This document shows, in pieces, positions 37,600 through 49,700 of a stretch of 64,000 nt of DNA (its first letter is position 1; each line of letters opens with the position of its first letter). The translations under genes and the position numbers were made by a program. Source of the DNA: Panagrolaimus kolymaensis (lineage: Eukaryota > Nematoda > Chromadorea > Rhabditida > Panagrolaimidae); assembly GCA_028622995.1 (NCBI GenBank), contig JAJQJQ010000008.1, positions 4,154,001-4,218,000 on the forward strand. The letters are read 5' to 3'. Under the pieces are notes generated by a model. That model was given only the letters and a program-made list of their open reading frames with translations, made no database searches and had not been told where the DNA came from.

Positions 37600-38480
37600 T
37601 AGATTTATTTTTTAAGTTTTATTAAATTTTTTAATATATAATTATTTAAATTCCCTTAAAAAAATATTTTATATCTAAAAATATATATAAATGTGATTTA
37701 TTTAATATGTTAAAAGTTTTGGATTTTTGTTGTTAATTTTTGAAAGTTAAAAATTTTTATAATAAATAAAAGATATTACTAAAATAATTTGTTAATTATC
37801 TACGAAAAATAAAAGTTTATTATTACCTTAATGGTTTATGAAACGCAGCTCACTTTTTTGCAAGAATTCAAAAAGTGATTAAAAAAAATAGTGAAAAAAA
37901 ATCAGATGGTTTAATTATGGAAAATGTTTACTAAAAAAAAGTATACGGCCAAAAAAACAGGTGAATTTTATTTTTGAATACTTTGAAACCTTTTTTTCTT
38001 CAACTCTGCTGCACTCAAAGAAAATTCATCTGCTCATGTTTATGTGTTTATTTTTTTCTTTATGAAAGCTTTTTCTTATTATCAATTTATTGAAAACACG
38101 AATTTGAAATTTAGTTTCTTTTTTCTTGCTTACCATTTTTTAATTTTTTTAACGATTTTAAAGTCGTCGAATTTACAATATTATTAAATCGGAGATAAAT
38201 AATATTTTTTTAATTACGCATCTTTTATGTTTTGGGCTTTGAATTACTTATTTTATTTATAATTACTTTCACACATCCTTTTTAACGAAATGAGCTCGTG
38301 AGAAAAAAAACATTATTTCCTTTTGTAATTACGCATACTTTTTTGTTTCGAAAAAAATAAAAATAAAGAATAACAAGTTTTTTTCTTCGACTTTGTAATT
38401 TACTTTGTTTTTTCCATTTTTTGAAAATTGTTAGTCGCTGAAAGTTAAAACTATTATTCTCTATTTAACAAAAAAAAACT
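37600..38480. other. intergenic, no gene seen
   Basis: 3' flank of unc-10 (AATAAA-type signals near 37762-37770) and upstream region of the receptor gene. No RNA or repeat was seen. Confidence 0.5.
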
Positions 38481-39674
38481 ATGGATGCTTCGAAAGAAAA
38501 ACCTTGGATAGATTTAAGACAAATTCTGGAACGATCGAGTCTTGCTCTTTCCTTTATTGGTTTTATTCAAAATTGTTTATTGCTTTATTTAATTTTATTT
38601 AAAACTAACGCAAAATTAAAAGATTATCAAAAAATATTACTTCAAAATTGTTTGGTGGATATTATTTATAATATTTCAAATGGAATTACTCGAACTGTAA
38701 GTATTATATTTTTTCAGGCATATCAAAGTTTTTCAAAATAAATACCTTAACTTTAGTTTGATTTTTTTTAAATCCTTACTTTTTTTATTTCAGCAAACAG
38801 ATTTCAAAGATGGAAATTTTTTTCTCATCATGACCAATGCCTTTGGAAATATTCAATCTCCATATAGAAATTTATTAATTTGTTCATGGGTTTTTTCACT
38901 TTTTTATTGCGTCTCTTCATTGCCCGTTCAATTTCTATATAGATATTTTTTGATTGTAAAAGAAATTCGACTCAATGGGAAGCGATATGCCGCAATGTTA
39001 TTTATTTCTTTTATCTCCGCTTTTGGTTATGCGTGTTCCTCATTTTTTGTTTTATGGCCGCCACCAGAAATTTATAAACAAAAAGCAAAACTTTTACTTT
39101 CGGATATTTATTATTTTAATGATAATCTCACTTTTATTACTGGAGATATAAGAGGCGGGTTGGCGCCAATTTTATTATCCATGTATGCTTCGTTGTTAAT
39201 TAATCTTTCATATTGCATTATTATTTGGTCGAGTTATAAAGTATGGAAACATATGAAACGAATGGAAATTCATATGTCTCTTCAAACTCGGGACATCCAT
39301 CATCAAATGACTAAAGCTTTAATTATTCAGGTGAGAAACTTTTAAATTAGAATTTTTTGTTTCTCACGACAAAAAAATTTTAGGCTTTGATCCCTTTTAT
39401 CGTATGCTTTTTTCCAATTGGAATAACAATAGTTATGATTTTGCTTCATGCAAATGTGAGCGGTCTTGGAATTATTGTTTCTTTGCTACTTTCATGGATT
39501 CCAATAGTCAATTCAATTACTACCATTTTTGTTGTGAAATCATATCGAAGAATTGTGTTTCATTTTTTTGAATGTTGTTTTACAAAAACAAATATTTTGG
39601 CTCCAACAAATTTATCATATACTGTTTCTGCAGTTGGAACTGGAAATGTTGATAATAAAGTTTCACAAACTTAG
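38481..39674 (+). CDS. serpentine chemoreceptor-type GPCR (Str/Srd-like)
   Basis: Three exons (38481-38696, 38794-39330, 39384-39674), all phase 0, encode 347 residues. About seven hydrophobic segments can be traced. Motifs typical of the nematode Str/Srd/Srj superfamily include LPVQFLYRYFLIV after TM3, a Lys/Arg-rich loop (KVWKHMKRMEIH) before TM6, a Pro-rich TM6 (IPFIVCFFPIGI), and the TM7 end SWIPIVNSITTIFVVKSYRR. These receptors usually sit in sensory-neuron cilia and sense odours or pheromones. The ligand cannot be read from sequence. The subfamily call is tentative, the receptor call firm. Confidence 0.85.
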
Positions 39675-39803
39675 CAACAACAACAAAAAATACAGCAAAA
39701 AAAGAAAGAAAAAAAAAGCAATATTGATTGTTTGCTTTGAATACGCTGTTATCAATCAAAAAATATACATACCTCTCTTTGATCGTTTTTTTTTCTCTTC
39801 AAA

Positions 39804-40815
39804 ATGTTGTTAAAATCTGTTTATTTTTTCTTCCTAATTAATTTTGTTAAAAGTTTATGTCCAAATGGAACTCTTGAATGGCAATCAAATTGTTTTTATT
39901 TTAATGCAAATAGCACAGGATTTGCTACTGCCGAAATAGCCTGTACAAATCTTGGAAGTCATTTGGTTTCAATTCATGATGCCTTTACAAATGTTGTTCT
40001 TGGAGGCAAGTTATAAAGCTTGAAAATTATTTCATTTTTTTATTTATTTTAGAAGAAGCTCAACAATATTTTCTTGGAAGTACTGAAACAAATTTTTGGA
40101 TTGGAGCCAATAACCTCATGTCTCATACAAATTGGTCTTGGACTGATGAAAGTTCTTTTGATTTTAGCGATTGGAAACAGGGTGAACCTCAAAATACCAC
40201 AGGTTTAAATTGTGCTGCCTTATCTGTAGCGGATGGATTTTGGACTGCGGAGGATTGTTTTAAGGTTAAGCCATATGTTTGCAAACTTGCAAATGCTGTT
40301 CTACCAACAAATTCCCAAATTACAACAACTATAACTCCTCCACCACCAACTTATCAACCACCACGATGTCCAACATCATGGAATTATTTTAATTATACTG
40401 GTTATTGTTATGGTGTGTTAATGAGTGCAAATAATCAAAATCAAATGGTTGCAGAAAAAGCATGTAATCAAGAAGGGGCGCATTTGATATCAATCCATAG
40501 TAAAATTGAAAATGATTTTATTGGAAGTTTGTATAATAAAAAAAAATAGCAAAAAAACAATTCTTTTAACAAATTTCAGATCTTCCCTTTGGTTTAGGTC
40601 ACACTTGGATAGGGTTATATACCATAGATGGAAATAAGGAATGGTTATGGACAGACGAAACCCCATATGATTATTCTAATTGGAATAAGGGTGAACCTAA
40701 TAACCCAGAAGTTGAAAACTGTGTGGAAATTAATGAGTCTTCTCCTTTTGGATTTAATAATGTTCCATGTGATAACCTTTATCCCCAATTTATTTGTAAA
40801 AAACTAGCAACTTAA
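39804..40815 (+). CDS. secreted two-domain C-type lectin with GC-AG intron
   Basis: Three exons (39804-40005, 40053-40526, 40580-40815) total 304 codons. A signal peptide (LLKSVYFFFLINFVKS) leads into a first C-type lectin domain (LEWQSNCFYF, LGSHLVSIHDAF, FWIGANNL, WSWTDES, GFWTAEDC, KPYVCKL). A Thr/Pro linker follows, then a second domain (YCYGVL, GAHLISIHS, HTWIGL, WLWTDETPYDYSNWNKGEP, FICKKL). The second domain has EPN, the triplet linked to mannose-type binding, although the usual WND is NVPCDN. The first intron (40006-40052) begins GC (GGAG|GCAAGT), the only donor that keeps the frame. Confidence 0.9.
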
Positions 40816-42429
40816 ATTATGTATATTAATTTGGCAGAAATAAATTTTTTTTATTTATTTTGTAAATCGCGAAAAAAGAAAGATAAGATTTAATAAAAGA
40901 AATAAAAAAATTTTATCTATCCTTTTTTAATTTTAACTTTGAATCGAGCGAAGAATTTTAAAAAATTAGGCGGTTTCAACCATGAAAGACGTAAGAAAAA
41001 AAATTTCGTAAGAAAGAAGGATTAGCATTTTGACAACATGAGAAGAAGACTTACCTTACATTCTAACAAAGGTTTAAAAAAAGTTTGTTATCAATCGAAA
41101 TTAAATTTCCATCGATTAAAGAATTATAAATTTGTTGGCTTTACATAAAAATTATACATACATATTTTGTGATAAATGCATAAAACTCAATTTGAATAAT
41201 CTTTGATTAACTACAGTTTTTATATAGTTTTTTTAAATATAAATGTTGCAAAATTTTTACTTTTCGATCAACTCTTCAATGCATTCAATGCATCATCATT
41301 ATTCAAATGAGCAAAGTTTATAATAATCAAATCTTCTTTTTTTTGTTTATACATAAAATTTTCAGGAAAAAAACAGAAAGAATTTTTTTAAAAGCTTTTT
41401 ATTTCCATCAGCAGCTGATCACAACTTTTTTTTGTCATTTCCGCTTGCTTTAAAAAAACTATCGTAATTTTCTAATTTTTTTCTTAGAAAGTTTAATGCA
41501 CATTTTATTTTGTAATTATTTTTCTTCGAGAATTTTCTTGTTCATTGAACATTTCCGTTTTTTCTTACTTTTTTCCAGCTTTTTCTTTTCTTCCTGATTT
41601 TTTGTTGCAATTTATTAAAAAAAAACACAAGGTAAAAATATTTTTAAGATCATTTTAAGATCATCAAGGAACTTACTGATCATAAAAACATCCATGACGA
41701 TACGATGACTACGAATGGGAAAGTGAAGAAGAAAAAGAAGAAAGCATGAAAGCGTTGTGCTTTGATCTGAAAAAAAAATATTGTGGAAGAAAAAATGTTT
41801 ACAATATAAAAAAGGCATTATAAAAAATGGGAAGCGGAAGATTATCGCCGCTTTAAAAAAATTTTTTTTTTGTAAACTTTGTGATCGCATAAAAAAGCTA
41901 TCATCATTCCTGAAAAGTCTATAACGAGGTCAAGGTGGTTGGTGGATGGATGATTTTCGAAATCAATGGAATAATAAAACTTCATCTTTTTTAGTGTCTG
42001 TGTCTTTTTTTTCGAAAAAAGTTGAAAGTGAATCAAACCTTTTTAGTTGCAAAGTTTTTGCAAGTTTCAATAAACTTTATTTTTTATCTGTCCTTGATTG
42101 ACTTTTCCTTGAACCCAAAAAAAAAATGCTTGCTAAAATATTCTTTGAAAGCTTATTTAAAGTGTTTTTTGTTATTATTTTTCTTTCAATCCATTAAAAA
42201 AACTAGAAACATATAATAATCATTTCGCGTTGCATTTCTCTCATCAAAATAAATACATTCTCGCAACAACAAAAAAAAATCTTGTTTTGCCATTCGCGTG
42301 CGTACTTTAAAAATTATCACGTATTTTTTCTTTAATTCCATATCCCAAAAAAAGGAGATGCTTTTTTTTCTTTTATGATTTTTATCTTTTTTTCTTTAAC
42401 TTGTTTGTTTCAGAAGAAGAAATCAAACG
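40816..42429. other. intergenic, no gene seen
   Basis: About 1.6 kb between the lectin and the lipase. It has an AATAAA signal at 40840 and otherwise T-rich DNA. Short frames on both strands at 41.6-42.2 kb are low-complexity. Confidence 0.5.
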
Positions 42430-43983
42430 ATGAGGTTCCTTTTCCCATGTTCCTCCACCCCCATTCTTCTTATTCTTATTTTAATTTTTGGTGTAAAATT
42501 ATCTAAAACAGATTTCACAAGCGATTTTAAAAATTATTTAATTGAAAACCATGGATCTGATGTGGAAGAACGATTTGAACGAAAGGATATGGGAACAGGA
42601 ATGATGGGAAGCTTTGGTGGAAAAGAAGGTGAACACGTTAAAGTTAAACGACAGGTAAGAAAAAATAGTCAAAAAACACAAAAATTTATATTTACGGTAA
42701 TCATTTTTTAGCCGGTTATCTTTGTTCATGGTTTAACTATTCGAGCTGGAGTATTTATTCCACATTGGTATTATTTTATTAGTCAAGGTTATACTTCTTC
42801 TGAACTTTATGCCACCACTTATGCCGATGGTGGAAAAACTCCATTTTGGTCAAAACCCATGTATTGTGAAGATGTTAAACAAGTAAGCAAAGCTATTTAA
42901 TAGAAAATATGGCACTCTCAAAACAAAAACTGTTTTGAGTCAAAAATCTTTGAAACTTTTCGATTAAAAAAAGCTTAAAAATGTCTGGGTCACTCCAGCG
43001 AATAGCGTATGATTCAAACCATTATCCGCAGGATGGGAACCACGTTTTATATCCCTGATTTTTGTAATTGGCAAATCATATAAGATTTTATCAATGTTGC
43101 AATACAGGTTTCGAACTTCATTCCTCTCACAAATTGCAAGCACAGCGCTCTCAACCACTGCGCCATTTTGCATTGAAGATAGGATGGGTGAAAAATGATA
43201 GGGACTAAAAATAAAAATGGAAGCGCATAAAAAATTTGATTTAGCTTTCCAAAGCTTTTTTTCTTTATTTTTTTGAGTTAATTTTTCAAAATTCAAAATT
43301 AAAAAATAACTAAAATGATTTTGCAAATTGCAAAACAAAAATTTTTTTATTTTTAAATCACAACTTTTTGCTGAATTTTTTATTTTCTCAAAAAATCCAA
43401 AAATTTCACCTATCTTTTTTTCCAGGTTCGTAATTTCATTAAAGCCGTTTATACATATACTAATTCCCAAGTGGATGTTATTGGTTATTCCATGGGTGTA
43501 GCAGTTTCACGAAAAGCCATTCTTGGTGGAAAATGCGTTGATAGCGGAGAAGATTTGGGTGAACCTTTAACCCATATGGTTGATACCTTTGTTGGGGTTG
43601 GTGGTGTAGCATATGGGTATCAAGATTGTCCAACCGTTTATGCAGCATGTAATTTAATTAATGGAATGAATTGTGGATCAAAATATATGGTAAACATATC
43701 TACTATTGTTTTAAATATTTTACCCTTGGTTTTTTAGGAAGATGTAAATGGCCAAGAAAAACGTTATGAAGGAACTCATTCATATTATATTTACAGCCAT
43801 GATGATTCCATCATTGGAACAGAATGTTGTGGACATTTATGCCCTGAAGTTAAAAATGCTGAAGGATATTCTGAACATCGAATCCTTGATCATGGAACCA
43901 TTTTAACTAATACCAAAGATATTCAAATTGAAATGATTCTCAATCATAATGTCCCTCGATCGAAATCTGCTTTTAGTATTTAG
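42430..43983 (+). CDS. secreted lipase, class 2 (EstA/LIPS-type)
   Basis: Four exons (42430-42654, 42712-42882, 43426-43689, 43738-43983), all phase 0, give 301 residues. A signal peptide (LILILIFGVKLS) precedes a short spacer, then the alpha/beta-hydrolase start PVIFVHGLTIRAG with the oxyanion HG motif. The nucleophile elbow is GYSMG (Ser about residue 154). An acid candidate lies in SHDDSIIG, and the catalytic His in LDHGTI near the C-terminus. This matches the nematode class-2 lipases (LIPS family), secreted triglyceride or ester hydrolases, in length and motif order. Cysteine pairs (MYCED, CVDSG, CPTVYAAC, CCGHLC) fit an extracellular protein. The second intron holds a SINE-like insert. 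Confidence 0.92.
42975..43185 (-). mobile_element. tRNA-derived SINE-like element in lipase intron
   Basis: On the minus strand this intron segment carries an RNA polymerase III A-box (TGGCGCAGTGGTTGAGAGCG, near 43147-43166) and a B-box-like AGTTCGAAACC near 43108-43118. The roughly 37-bp spacing and a tRNA-like order continue into an unrelated body of about 130 bp that ends in a T/A-rich tail. It is not a folded tRNA gene: no clear acceptor stem closes. A tRNA-derived SINE in reverse orientation is the best reading. It is also GC-richer than the surrounding intron. Confidence 0.6.
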
Positions 43984-44280
43984 AGATTTTTAAAATTGTA
44001 ATGATTATTTTTTTTTGTGCTTTAATAAACTTTGCAATGAACTTAAAAAAATAGAAAAAGCTTATGTTTGAGAACCAAATCATCGTAAACAAAATAATAA
44101 AAACAAAAAATCCTTTTTGGTGCCATTTTTATGAATTCTCAATGATGAAAGGCAGAATGAGTTTGAATCACACAAAAAAAGCTATTGCAAAATAACCTTT
44201 TTCTTTTCTTTTTTGAACCATAAAAAATCAAAAATAAGCTCTGTTTGTTTTAACTCATGCTTGCTTTACCCATGAATCAC

Positions 44281-44480
44281 AAACACTTCCTGAATGATGG
44301 GTAGACAGTGGCAAAAAATTTAGTATAAAAGTGACTCGAACAATCTTTTTTTCAAATCAGTCGTTTTTTCATTTTTTAAAGCTGCATTGCTACTTGCTCG
44401 TGTCTTTTCCTTGGTTATTACTCATATAAAATTTATTCTTTATTTTACAAAATTTTAAAAGGTTTTTTCAATTTTAGGCA
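44281..44480 (+). promoter_or_regulatory. promoter and leader of array copy 1
   Basis: It contains GTAGACAGTGGC, then a TATA box TATAAAA (44324-44330) directly followed by GTGACTCGA, as at other copies, then a leader with TGCTACTTGCTCGTGTC. A TTTTAG acceptor lies at 44472-44477, three bases before the first ATG. The acceptor is shared by all copies, so a leader intron or trans-splicing is expected. Confidence 0.6.
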
Positions 44481-45797
44481 ATGATGTCTCGCTCATTTGT
44501 GTTCCTTATTTTTCTTTTGGTCTTCCCGCTGATTATCAACTGTGCTCCAGCCGCCGCTGGTCCAGGCGAAGCAGACACAGCTGATGTTGCTTCTTCTGCT
44601 GATGGAGCCAAAGCTAAATCTCCCGTTGATGTTGGTAAAAAAGGTGGAGGAAATGCAAAGCCAACTCCCAAAAAAGTGGATGATCCCAAACCTGATATCA
44701 GAACCACCTTGACTCCCAAGCCCATTGCTCAAGATGTTACCCCAACCGCTCTTGGTCATCCTACAACTACCACAGTCAAAATTCCTGTTGTTAAATCAAC
44801 TGTATCTTCAACAACTGCTCCACCATCCACAACTTTGGCTCCAAAACCCGTTACTGAACATGTTACTTCCACCACTGTTGGTCCTTCACCTACCACAATT
44901 TACCTTGGGTCTTCTTCAGCTAAACCAATTGTAGCTACAACAATAGCGCCACCACCCACGGCAACTACTAAAAAATCAACTGTAGCTCATGTTGTTAGTA
45001 GCACTACAGTTGTCTCGATTGATTTAATAAATAATCAAGGCATTGATAAAGAATTTGATCAACCAATCGCTCAAGATTTCGATCCAAATGATATGCGTGC
45101 CTCCGCTCCACCTTATACAACTATTGCTAGCTCTGATGAGACAACATCCATCTCAACTGAAGAAGTTATTCCTTCCAATGTTACAACTTCTCCACAACCT
45201 GCAACTTTAACTTCCAACGTTACAACTTCAACAAAATCAACAACTCCAGATGGTAATCCAGATACTACAATTAAAAATAAACAAAAAGCCGAAAGACTTG
45301 AAATTGTAATAAAGCGTTTGAAAGAAAAAACAACCAATTCCGAAACTTCCTATAATATTTATAAAGATTTGAATGCCAACGACACTGATTATAAATATGC
45401 CGTCGGAGTTTATGATGAAAACAAAGATATTGAATTTCAAAATCCTCGAGCAATTTTTGATGGATATCGTTCCTTGAATTACACAGCCAATGGAAAAAAT
45501 GCCTTTGTTATTGCAAATCCAAAATTTAAAGTAAATAACTTTGAAAAATGCGATTTCTGGAATCTTCCTGAAGAAAAAGTATGTGATGAAGTTGAAAAAG
45601 GAGAATTCACAAAAATTTTTAAAATGATCTATGAAAAATGTCCCGGTGTCACAGATATTGCAGTCGTCAAAATGCAGCCACATTCTTTGAATGGATATGT
45701 TTCACCCAGTTTTGATGCCGATGCATTTTCTGTTAGCGGCATCGGTCTTGGAGATTGCTTTCATTATTCCATTTGGGTTGCAAAAAAAATTGTTTAA
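44481..45797 (+). CDS. array copy 1: secreted mucin-like protein, intronless
   Basis: A single exon of 438 codons; the second Met (44484) aligns with the MSRT start of other copies. A signal peptide (FVFLIFLLVFPLIINCAP) is followed by about 240 residues rich in Thr, Ser and Pro with PTTTTVK, STTAPPSTTLAPKP and several N-x-T sites, a likely heavily glycosylated stalk. The C-terminal ~140 residues form the family's conserved domain (YAVGVYDENK, NGKNAFVIANPK, KCDFWNLPEEKVC, IYEKCPGVTDIAVVKM, HSLNGYVSP, GIGLGDCFHYSIWVA) with four conserved cysteines. Copies 2-5 have helical exons between these parts; here the start of that region (KAERLEIVI) runs directly into the last-exon sequence (KRLKEK), so all introns and helical exons are gone. 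Function unknown. Confidence 0.85.
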   Translation: MMSRSFVFLIFLLVFPLIINCAPAAAGPGEADTADVASSADGAKAKSPVDVGKKGGGNAKPTPKKVDDPKPDIRTTLTPKPIAQDVTPTALGHPTTTTVKIPVVKSTVSSTTAPPSTTLAPKPVTEHVTSTTVGPSPTTIYLGSSSAKPIVATTIAPPPTATTKKSTVAHVVSSTTVVSIDLINNQGIDKEFDQPIAQDFDPNDMRASAPPYTTIASSDETTSISTEEVIPSNVTTSPQPATLTSNVTTSTKSTTPDGNPDTTIKNKQKAERLEIVIKRLKEKTTNSETSYNIYKDLNANDTDYKYAVGVYDENKDIEFQNPRAIFDGYRSLNYTANGKNAFVIANPKFKVNNFEKCDFWNLPEEKVCDEVEKGEFTKIFKMIYEKCPGVTDIAVVKMQPHSLNGYVSPSFDADAFSVSGIGLGDCFHYSIWVAKKIV

Positions 45798-46140
45798 TTT
45801 GTTTTAAATATTTTAAATATTGTTTGATTCTAAAATTTAATAAATATTTGTGAATGTTATCTCTCTTATTTACTCGATTCATTCACCAAAAAAGGTTTAT
45901 AAATAATCTCAAAAAAATTAGTCATATTTGATATGTGTAACACATAAATAATGAAAGCAGACATAAGACAACCAAAACAAAACAAATTTTAAACAAAGTA
46001 AAATTTCGAAAAGATCCAGAAAATAAAAGTGAAACCATTTTTCTTATGACTCTGTATCCTAAATTAATAATCAAATGGTTTTGATTGAAAAAAATAAAGA
46101 AAACATATGCTTTTTCTCCAGCTTATTTCTTAACACATAT
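45798..46140. other. 3' flank of array copy 1
   Basis: A poly(A) signal AATAAA (45839-45844) follows copy 1. The remainder is AT-rich with no gene seen until the pseudogene fragment at 46141. Confidence 0.5.
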
Positions 46141-46375
46141 GACAACAACTTCTTCTATTCCAACATCTCCTGTTTCGACAACTTCTTATTCTCCAGAAAA
46201 AAACTACAATTCCTCAAGGCACAACAACTCCATCAACTAAAAAAATTCCTTCCAATATTCCTACAACTCATCATCCAAAAAATCAACCTTCCATTTCTTC
46301 AACTTCCACAATTGTCATCACCACTGACTTCACTGATACCACGGGCGTTCCAATGACATTCATAAACCCAACGAT
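46141..46375 (+). pseudogene. fragment of an array-family mucin-like exon
   Basis: The sequence closely matches the Thr/Ser/Pro region of copy 2 (about 52714-52895): both carry the stretch coding STKKIPSNIPTTHHPKNQPS and both continue to an ACCACGGGCGTT segment. There is no start, signal peptide or C-terminal domain, and the frame is shifted at an A run near 46200. It is a relic of an additional family copy. The rest of the spacer to the Argonaute gene (46376-46785) shows nothing I can assign. Confidence 0.8.
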
Positions 46376-46785
46376 TAAACCATTGCTTTTTATCATCAAT
46401 CCATTAAGAAAATAATAGTATCCGCATTCGTTGAAGACCGTTAAGAAGCTGAACAATAAAAAAAGTTCAATTTGGGAAATCAAAAACATATAATCGAAGC
46501 AACCTTAATCGTTATTTTCTAAATATATTTGTTTATCCGCTTCAGGATGTATCAAGTTCCAAGCTGCTTTCATAGCTCGTGGAGGATGGCTTGATGTTAA
46601 TCGTGCAACCTTAATACACCATATTTCGACCAAATAAAAAGCCTCAATACATCAATCCACGATTGCTTTACAATGTTTAACAAAACAACAAAATTTATAA
46701 AAGCATTACAAACAAAAAAAATTTAAGAAAATTTTCAAGATACAAATCAAACAAAAAATTTCAAAAAACAAAATCAAGAGAGCAA

Positions 46786-49700
46786 TTAAGCCCAAAAACG
46801 TCCTTCTTCGATTGCAGCTTTGAGAGCACGATTGAGTTCAACATAGCGAGCATTTTCCCGTTCTTGGATTGCTTTTTTTTCTTCATCAGTGATAATGTCG
46901 CCTTGTGCTAGACGGAATTTGGCATTGTCACCACTACTAACACTTTGAGTTTCTTCGCCACTGAAAAAAGGAAGATAAAAATAGCATACCATAGCAACAC
47001 AAAGTCATACCTTCCATATCTCTTTTGATTGAAGTTGTTACGAGCACGTTTGGAGAGATCAGCAGCACTAACAAGAGGTGAAGGCAAAGCAGTAGGAGAT
47101 GTAACAATTCCATGAGCGAAACAAAGACAAAAAGTGGTCCATCGAATATGTTCAAATGGTACAACATCAGCTCCTTCAAGAACATAGTAGACGGTGGGAT
47201 GAGCAGTTCCAATCAAAGCACGTTGAGAGATGAGAATGAACGATGGAATTTGACGAGTTACAATCCTTTCAGAGATGCAAGTTCCAGGAGGTACATTCTG
47301 CATTGGAGCACGATCACGACTATCAATTTGTTCTTTGAAAACACGAAACGCAGTTGTTCGATTAGCCATGATGACAGTAAGCTTGACATTACAGTTGTTG
47401 AATTCTGGATATTGTTGTTTTAATGTTTCAATGGCGAATCGAAAAATGGGAACTTCATGAATCTTGATCTAAAAAACCTACAATGAAATACACCATAGAA
47501 GTAAAAATAAACATACCTTTTGAATTTCACCTTCAGATAAACCAGCTCGGTAAACGACGATCCATTTAGGGAATTTTCCACTATTTCGGAAGAAAGCCAT
47601 AATAGCATTTGAGAATTTGTTGGTGAGTAATGATTCTTCGATGATGGCAGTTCGAGAGGTTTGATATCCAAAATCACCCTTACTCATATTTGCTTGACCA
47701 GCGAAAAGATTTGAAGCGAAACCAACAGTAGTAGGATCGGTGCTTTCTGCATTTCCGTTAAATGAACCACCAGCAGGATGAGATAAATCAATTCCAAAGA
47801 AGAGAGTATCATGCATCAAAGATTTTCTAAAATTGTAATAATTAAACAGTGTGAATTTTATGAGAAAAAAAACTTACAAAAGATCACGATCACGAAGTTC
47901 GGCAACAAGAGAAGGATCACTTGCGATGTTCCAATTTAAACCACCAGCTTTCAAGTTGAATTTATATGCCAAATTATCGTACAAAGAGTTGTTGGCTTTC
48001 TTGACAGTTTTAGAACAAAGGTGTTGAGTAACAAGGCGAGTTGATAATTCACTGTGCTTCATACCATGATGAAGTTGGTCCGAATCGCCAGCGATAAGGG
48101 CAAAATCGAAACCACGTTCAGCCAAATCATCAAGCCTTTTAACGTCGCGCTCTTGTAGATCCCAATTAAATATTTCATAGCTTCTAATAATAACTCCATA
48201 AAGTTCCAGACGACGTAACAAATGTTGAAAGAAGTTTCTAAATAAGAAATTTTAAAACGGAAATCCAAAAATAAGAACTTACTGTGCTGTCTTCATATCT
48301 AAATCAATTGGACGAGCAGCAAGAACCAAAGCAAGATTCTCTACAGTTGCAGGATGGATGAATTTGTCTTTTTCTTGCATTCCAAAAACACCACTGTTCA
48401 ATGTTTTTTGAGTATCCTTGAAAACGATTGAAGGTGCACATAAATGTTTAGCAGGTGCAGTAACCAAACGACGAGCTTCAACCCGAACACCAGTTTGATG
48501 GATGAATTCATTGCTGTTAACGATATCAGCCTCTTCACGTTGCTTCTCAATTTTTTCGACATTGTTGAAAGGAAGAATTTGGCATTTACGGATAATCTTT
48601 GAATTCTAAAACGAAAAAATGAAAAATTTATAACAAATGTGAAAAGAGTTTACCAAGTCATTGCTTTGTTTGGCTTTTGGAACTCGTTGATTTTCAGGAA
48701 GACGAAGAAGTTCAAGTGGATAATACGATTTGTCCTTGCCTTTCTTTTCAATGGCACAAGGAAGATCAGGATACCGAAGAGTAATCTTGTGATGTTCATA
48801 GAAATAACTACGAACAGTCATTTCTTTATCATCAACAATGAACTTGATTCTGAAAAATATTAAACGATTAGATTTGTTTGTGAATGTAATAGCCATACTT
48901 ATCAGCAGGATCACTGGAAAGACGATGAATTACAAACAATTTGTTGTTTTCCAAATGAGTTGTTCGAACACAAAGACCTAAATTTAAAAAAAATCAGGTA
49001 TGAGAACAAAAATTTTAAAATTAACCTTTGAGAGCATCACTAGCGCGCTTCAAATTACTTCCACGATAAAGATAATTAACTCTTCCTTGAATAGAGTACT
49101 CGATAATTCGTTCAAGTGACCGATCATCATAGAATACTGCCTTTGTAGGAACCATTTGAACCATGAGCTTATTATCCGATGGTTCGCCAATAATACGAAT
49201 GCTACGAGAGACACCATCTTTCAAGAGCAATGGAGTTTGTTCAATTGGTTCGCCACTTTTCTTTTCATAGAATTTGTTTCCAAAGGAAAGGAAGTCAACG
49301 CTAAAGAAATCAGGATAGAGAAAAATATGTGAAAGCTAAAAGGAAAATACCTGTTCCGTTGATGTTGGCTAAAAACGATTTCAAGGTATTGAAGAGCTGG
49401 ACGATCATTTTCAAGGTCACCGTTCAAATTATTAGGAGTGATTTCGCGAGTACGTTGAATTTCAGCAGTAACTTTCGCGACATTTCTGTAGAAATCTTTA
49501 ACAACTTGACCGAAATGTTCCTAAATATAAAAATTATCTTAGTCAATGAATAAAAAACGCAAAACATACAACATCCATTTCAAACGTTCTTCTTTCGTCA
49601 TCATCAAACAGCTTATCTTGAGAAAAAAAGATGCTTCCCGAGTCATATACAAAACTTTCATCACCTCCATTAACATTGAAAACAGTTGAATTCACATGGA

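Noticed and set aside
43095..43170. Functional tRNA gene on the minus strand
   Set aside because: A- and B-box motifs are present but no acceptor stem or clean anticodon arm closes, and an unrelated body continues downstream. A SINE-like element is a better reading.
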